Assembly (NCBI GenBank): GCA_026786335.1
Contig: JAJAYG010000197.1
Span: 1-8,712, forward strand
From: Chitinophagales bacterium
GTDB lineage: Bacteria > Bacteroidota > Bacteroidia > Chitinophagales > UBA10324
Reading direction: 5' to 3'
Length of the DNA: 8,712 bases
Position numbers and translations under genes: made by a program. The notes beneath the pieces were generated by a model. It did not search any database, was not told the origin of the DNA, and saw nothing but the letters and a program-made list of their open reading frames with translations. The stretch's first letter is position 1. Each line of letters starts with the position of its first letter. Positions 5,580 through 8,712 of the stretch are shown one piece after another.

Positions 5580-5872
5580 TTGAAAAAGGATATGTTGTGA
5601 TTTCAATCATTGATTTGAACCCTCAGAAATCTGATGATGAAATTCTGAAAATTGCATTAAAAGAAAAGGCAATTGTTATTACGATGGATAAGGATTTTGG
5701 TGAATTGGTTTATTATCAATCTCTAAATCATTGCGGTGTTTTATTGTTGCGGCTTGAAGATGAAACATCGGAAAATAAAATTTTTGTAATGCTCAACTTG
5801 CTTTCACGAATGAAGGAATTCGAAAATCATTTTGCAGTTTATAAAAATGGCCAACTCAGAATAAGAAAGTAA
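5525..5872 (+). CDS. DUF5615 PIN-like protein, probable toxin; start codon abnormal
   Basis: The frame encodes the whole PIN-like fold of DUF5615: KIVVDVSTG with first Asp (Asp7 if counted from 5525), a GYVVISI strand, KSDDEILKIA with Asp37, then VITMDKDFGEL with Asp55 and Asp57, GVLLLRL and a C-terminal LRIRK. In the family these acidic residues form a metal-dependent nuclease site, and such proteins act as toxins in VapBC-type pairs. The first Asp sits before the first usual start (GTG at 5597), and no ATG, GTG or TTG exists between the stop at 5456 and that GTG. Homologues typically begin Met-Lys-Ile-Val-Val-Asp; here the Met position is ACA (5528) preceded by ATT (5525), taken as a tentative start giving 115 residues. 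Either ATT initiation, a frameshift from the overlapping DUF433 gene, or a broken start must be true. The stop lies 31 bp before polA. Confidence 0.68.
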   Translation: MTKIVVDVSTGKAIADFLIEKGYVVISIIDLNPQKSDDEILKIALKEKAIVITMDKDFGELVYYQSLNHCGVLLLRLEDETSENKIFVMLNLLSRMKEFENHFAVYKNGQLRIRK

Positions 5873-5903
5873 ATTTTTCTCCCTTAAACAATATTAAAAT
5901 ATT

Positions 5904-8696
5904 ATGGACGACAAACGCCTTTTCCTTCTCGATGCCTTCGCACTTATTTACCGCGCATACTTTGCGCTGGCAAAAACTCCTTTTTATAATTCTAAAGGAA
6001 TGAATACTTCTGCCGTGTTTGGTTTTACCAATACGCTCGTAGATTTAATACAGAAAGAAAAACCTACGCACATCGCCGTGTGCTTCGATACACATGCGCC
6101 AACTGCGCGCGATGAAATGTATGCCGAGTACAAAGCACAGCGACAGGAACAACCGGAAGATATTACTGTAGCCATTCCTTACATCAAAAAAATTATTGCA
6201 GGATTTAAAATCCCGATTGTAGAGTATGATGGTTATGAAGCGGATGATGTGATTGGGACTTTAGCAAAAAAAGCAGAGAAGCACGGCTACAAAGTTTACA
6301 TGGTTACACCCGATAAGGATTACGGTCAGTTGGTTACAGAAAATATTTTTATGTATAAGCCCGCTTATCTCGGTAAAAGTTTTGAAATACTTGGCCCTGC
6401 AGAAATAAAAGCTAAGTGGGAAATTGATGACACACTAAAAGTGATTGACATACTTGGGTTAATGGGCGATGCATCGGATAATATTCCGGGCGTTACAGGA
6501 GTAGGAGAGAAGACAGCAAAAAAATTGGTGCAGGAGTTTGGTTCCATCGAAAATCTTTTAGCGAATACCGATAAACTAAAAGGAAAACTGCAAGAGAATG
6601 TGATTGCCGATAGAGAGATGGCAATGCTTTCAAAAAAATTAGCCACCATTATGCTCGATGTTCCTGTTGATTTGGATGAAGAGAAATTAATAATGGAAGA
6701 GCCCGATAAAGAAAAGCTCACTGAGCTATTTAATGAATTGGAGTTTCGTTCATTAGGAAAACGAATTATTGGTGATCAGTATTCAGTACTGGCCACAGAG
6801 GGAAAACAGCGTGATCTGTTTGGGCAGGAAGTTGAATCAAAAACTTCTTCAGTTCCAACAACAACAGAAAAAGTTCCACTTGAAAAAAATGCAACTAACA
6901 CTCCGCATAAATATTTTGTGGTTGATACCGAAGAAAAAATTCTTGACCTGGTTGCAAAACTAAATGCACAAGAAGAATTTTGTTTTGATACTGAAACAAC
7001 AAATGTTGATGCAAACATTGCCGAGTTGGTTGGCCTTGCATTTTCATTTACCGAGCACGAGGGTTATTACGTTCCTGTTCCGGCCGATAGAAATGAAGTG
7101 ATGAAAATTCTTACTCACTTTAAACCTGTTTTGGAAAATGAAAACATTTTGAAGATTGGGCAGAACATCAAGTATGATATGCTGGTTTTGAAATGGTATG
7201 ATGTTGATGTGAAAGGAAAAATGTTTGACACCATGCTTGCGCATTTTCTCATTGAGCCCGACACACGCCACAACATGGATATTCTCGCCGAAAATTATTT
7301 GCGCTACGAAACCATTCACATTGATGCACTCATTGGAAAGAAGGGAAAGAATCAGGGAAACATGCGCGATGTAGAGGTGGAGAAAGTTGCGGAGTATTCA
7401 GGTGAAGATGCCGACATCACTTTGCAATTAAAAAATGTTTTTACTCCGTTGCTGAAAGAAAAGGAAATGGAAAATCTTTTTAGTGAAGTGGAAGTACCAT
7501 TGGTAACCGTTCTCGCAGCTATGGAATTTGAAGGTGTAAAAATTGATTCTGATTTTCTTGGCGAATATTCAAAACAGATGCAGAAGGAAATTGAGCAATC
7601 GGAAAAAGAAGTTTATGAACTGGCTGGTGTAAAATTTAATCTTGCTTCACCAAAACAATTGGGCGAAGTTTTATTTGATAAGCTCAAGATTCCTTACATA
7701 GGAAAGAAAACAAAAACCGGACAGTACTCTACCGATGAAGACACGCTCACCAAACTTGCAGCAGAGCATGAGATCGCAAACAAACTCATGAACTATCGTG
7801 AGCTTGCAAAGTTAAAATCAACGTATGTTGATGCATTGCCAACAATGATTAATCCTAAAACCGGAAGAGTACACACCAGTTTTAATCAGGCAATTGCTTC
7901 AACAGGCAGATTGAGTTCGGTGGAGCCGAACCTTCAAAACATTCCGATAAGAACTGAGCGTGGGAGAGAAATTCGAAGAGCATTTATTGCACGTGATGAG
8001 GAACACACCTTACTCTCCTGCGATTATTCGCAGATCGAGTTGCGAATTATTGCTGCCTTGAGTGAAGATGAAAACATGATCGAAGCATTCAAGCAAGGAC
8101 TCGATATTCATGCTGCCACTGCATCTAAAGTTTACAATGTTGACTTAAAATTAGTAACACCTGATATGCGGCGCAATGCAAAAGCTGTGAACTTTGGAAT
8201 CGCCTATGGGCAAACAGCATTTGGTCTTTCACAAACATTGCGAATAACCAGAACTGAAGCGCAGGAAATAATTTCCAATTACCAAAAACAATTTCCCGGT
8301 GTAACAAGATTAATGAGCAGCAACATTCAGTTTGCCCGTGAGCATGGATATGTGATTACTATTAAAGGAAGAAAACGTTGGTTGCGTGATATCAACTCAG
8401 CCAATCAAACTGTTAGAGGACAAGCTGAACGCTTGGCAATTAATTCACCGATACAAGGAAGCGCTGCTGACATGATCAAGATTGCCATGATCAACATTCA
8501 CAAAAAATTCAAGCAGGAAAAATTTAAAACCAAAATGACTTTGCAGGTGCATGATGAATTGGTTTTTGATGTGTATGAAAAAGAAATGAGTGTGGTGAAA
8601 GAAATTGTGTTGGAAGAAATGAAAAATGCTTTGCCTCTGATTGTTCCTATTGAAGTTGGAGCTGGAACCGGGAAGAACTGGTTAGATGCACATTGA
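5904..8696 (+). CDS. polA: DNA polymerase I, with 5' nuclease and proofreading domains
   Basis: 930 residues, close to the E. coli enzyme in length. It fills gaps and removes RNA primers during Okazaki fragment maturation and in excision repair. The 5' nuclease domain (about 1-290) has Asp10, YEADD (Asp114/115), PDKD (Asp137/139) and MGDASDN (Asp189/192), and a helix-hairpin-helix at GVTGVGEKTA. A linker of about 45 residues follows. The 3'-5' exonuclease (about 335-525) keeps all catalytic motifs: D362-T-E364, N421-xxx-D425 and Y498-xxx-D502. The polymerase domain has motif A DYSQIELR (Asp707), motif B RNAKAVNFGIAYG (Lys760, Phe764, Tyr768) and motif C QVHDELVF (His883, Asp884, Glu885). Phe764 is the residue type that disfavours dideoxynucleotides. 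Proofreading should therefore be active, in contrast to Taq-like enzymes. An AATATT-AA-AATATT palindrome lies just before the ATG. It may share transcripts with the upstream DUF5615 gene. Confidence 0.98.
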   Translation: MDDKRLFLLDAFALIYRAYFALAKTPFYNSKGMNTSAVFGFTNTLVDLIQKEKPTHIAVCFDTHAPTARDEMYAEYKAQRQEQPEDITVAIPYIKKIIAGFKIPIVEYDGYEADDVIGTLAKKAEKHGYKVYMVTPDKDYGQLVTENIFMYKPAYLGKSFEILGPAEIKAKWEIDDTLKVIDILGLMGDASDNIPGVTGVGEKTAKKLVQEFGSIENLLANTDKLKGKLQENVIADREMAMLSKKLATIMLDVPVDLDEEKLIMEEPDKEKLTELFNELEFRSLGKRIIGDQYSVLATEGKQRDLFGQEVESKTSSVPTTTEKVPLEKNATNTPHKYFVVDTEEKILDLVAKLNAQEEFCFDTETTNVDANIAELVGLAFSFTEHEGYYVPVPADRNEVMKILTHFKPVLENENILKIGQNIKYDMLVLKWYDVDVKGKMFDTMLAHFLIEPDTRHNMDILAENYLRYETIHIDALIGKKGKNQGNMRDVEVEKVAEYSGEDADITLQLKNVFTPLLKEKEMENLFSEVEVPLVTVLAAMEFEGVKIDSDFLGEYSKQMQKEIEQSEKEVYELAGVKFNLASPKQLGEVLFDKLKIPYIGKKTKTGQYSTDEDTLTKLAAEHEIANKLMNYRELAKLKSTYVDALPTMINPKTGRVHTSFNQAIASTGRLSSVEPNLQNIPIRTERGREIRRAFIARDEEHTLLSCDYSQIELRIIAALSEDENMIEAFKQGLDIHAATASKVYNVDLKLVTPDMRRNAKAVNFGIAYGQTAFGLSQTLRITRTEAQEIISNYQKQFPGVTRLMSSNIQFAREHGYVITIKGRKRWLRDINSANQTVRGQAERLAINSPIQGSAADMIKIAMINIHKKFKQEKFKTKMTLQVHDELVFDVYEKEMSVVKEIVLEEMKNALPLIVPIEVGAGTGKNWLDAH

Positions 8697-8712
8697 TTTG
8701 AGTGCGTAAGAA

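Noticed and set aside
5597..5872. GTG start at 5597 for the DUF5615 protein (91 aa)
   Set aside because: It would remove the first beta strand, the following helix and the first catalytic Asp, although the same frame upstream still encodes them; it is the first conventional start but gives a truncated domain.
5890..5903. AATATT-AA-AATATT palindrome before polA as an operator
   Set aside because: The arms are pure A/T in AT-rich DNA and short; chance is a sufficient explanation.

Overview
The window looks like a chromosomal segment of a Bacteroidota bacterium, probably of the Chitinophagales/Sphingobacteriales kind. This is inferred from several things: AT-rich sequence, TAnnTTTG-type -7 promoter elements, a TPR-type HisKA_3 sensor kinase, a relic of a type IX secretion C-terminal sorting domain, and a lemA-TPM-TPM gene set. 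The exact genus cannot be read from the sequence.

Layout: (1) 1-1404 (+) is the 3' part of a TPR/transmembrane/histidine-kinase gene running in from the left edge. (2) 1405-1977 is a 573-base stretch without a confident gene. It holds a possible 40-codon single-span membrane ORF, a strong 12-bp hairpin overlapping that ORF's stop, a decayed fragment of a T9SS sorting domain, and a bidirectional terminator at 1929-1961. (3) 4764 down to 1978 (-) is a tight four-gene set: lemA, a small soluble TPM-domain protein, a membrane-bound TPM protein with a glycine-rich tail, and a class D (OXA-like) beta-lactamase lipoprotein. Gaps are 33 bp, an 8-bp overlap and 41 bp. The first three form a familiar envelope-associated set; the beta-lactamase is an unusual fourth member. 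(4) 4765-4899 is a divergent promoter region with a 10-bp direct repeat. (5) 4900-5872 (+) carries an AhpD-like CMD-family gene, then a DUF433/DUF5615 pair resembling VapBC-type antitoxin/PIN-like toxin modules and carrying its own good promoter. (6) 5904-8696 (+) is complete polA with all three catalytic domains intact.

The most informative oddities are: the PIN-like gene has no ATG/GTG/TTG start upstream of its first catalytic Asp, although the protein-level match extends there; the sorting-domain relic next to the kinase; the beta-lactamase in the lemA/TPM operon; and the direct repeats in the divergent promoter. No CRISPR array, tRNA, rRNA or insertion sequence was seen. I do not see convincing evidence of a wholly new system.
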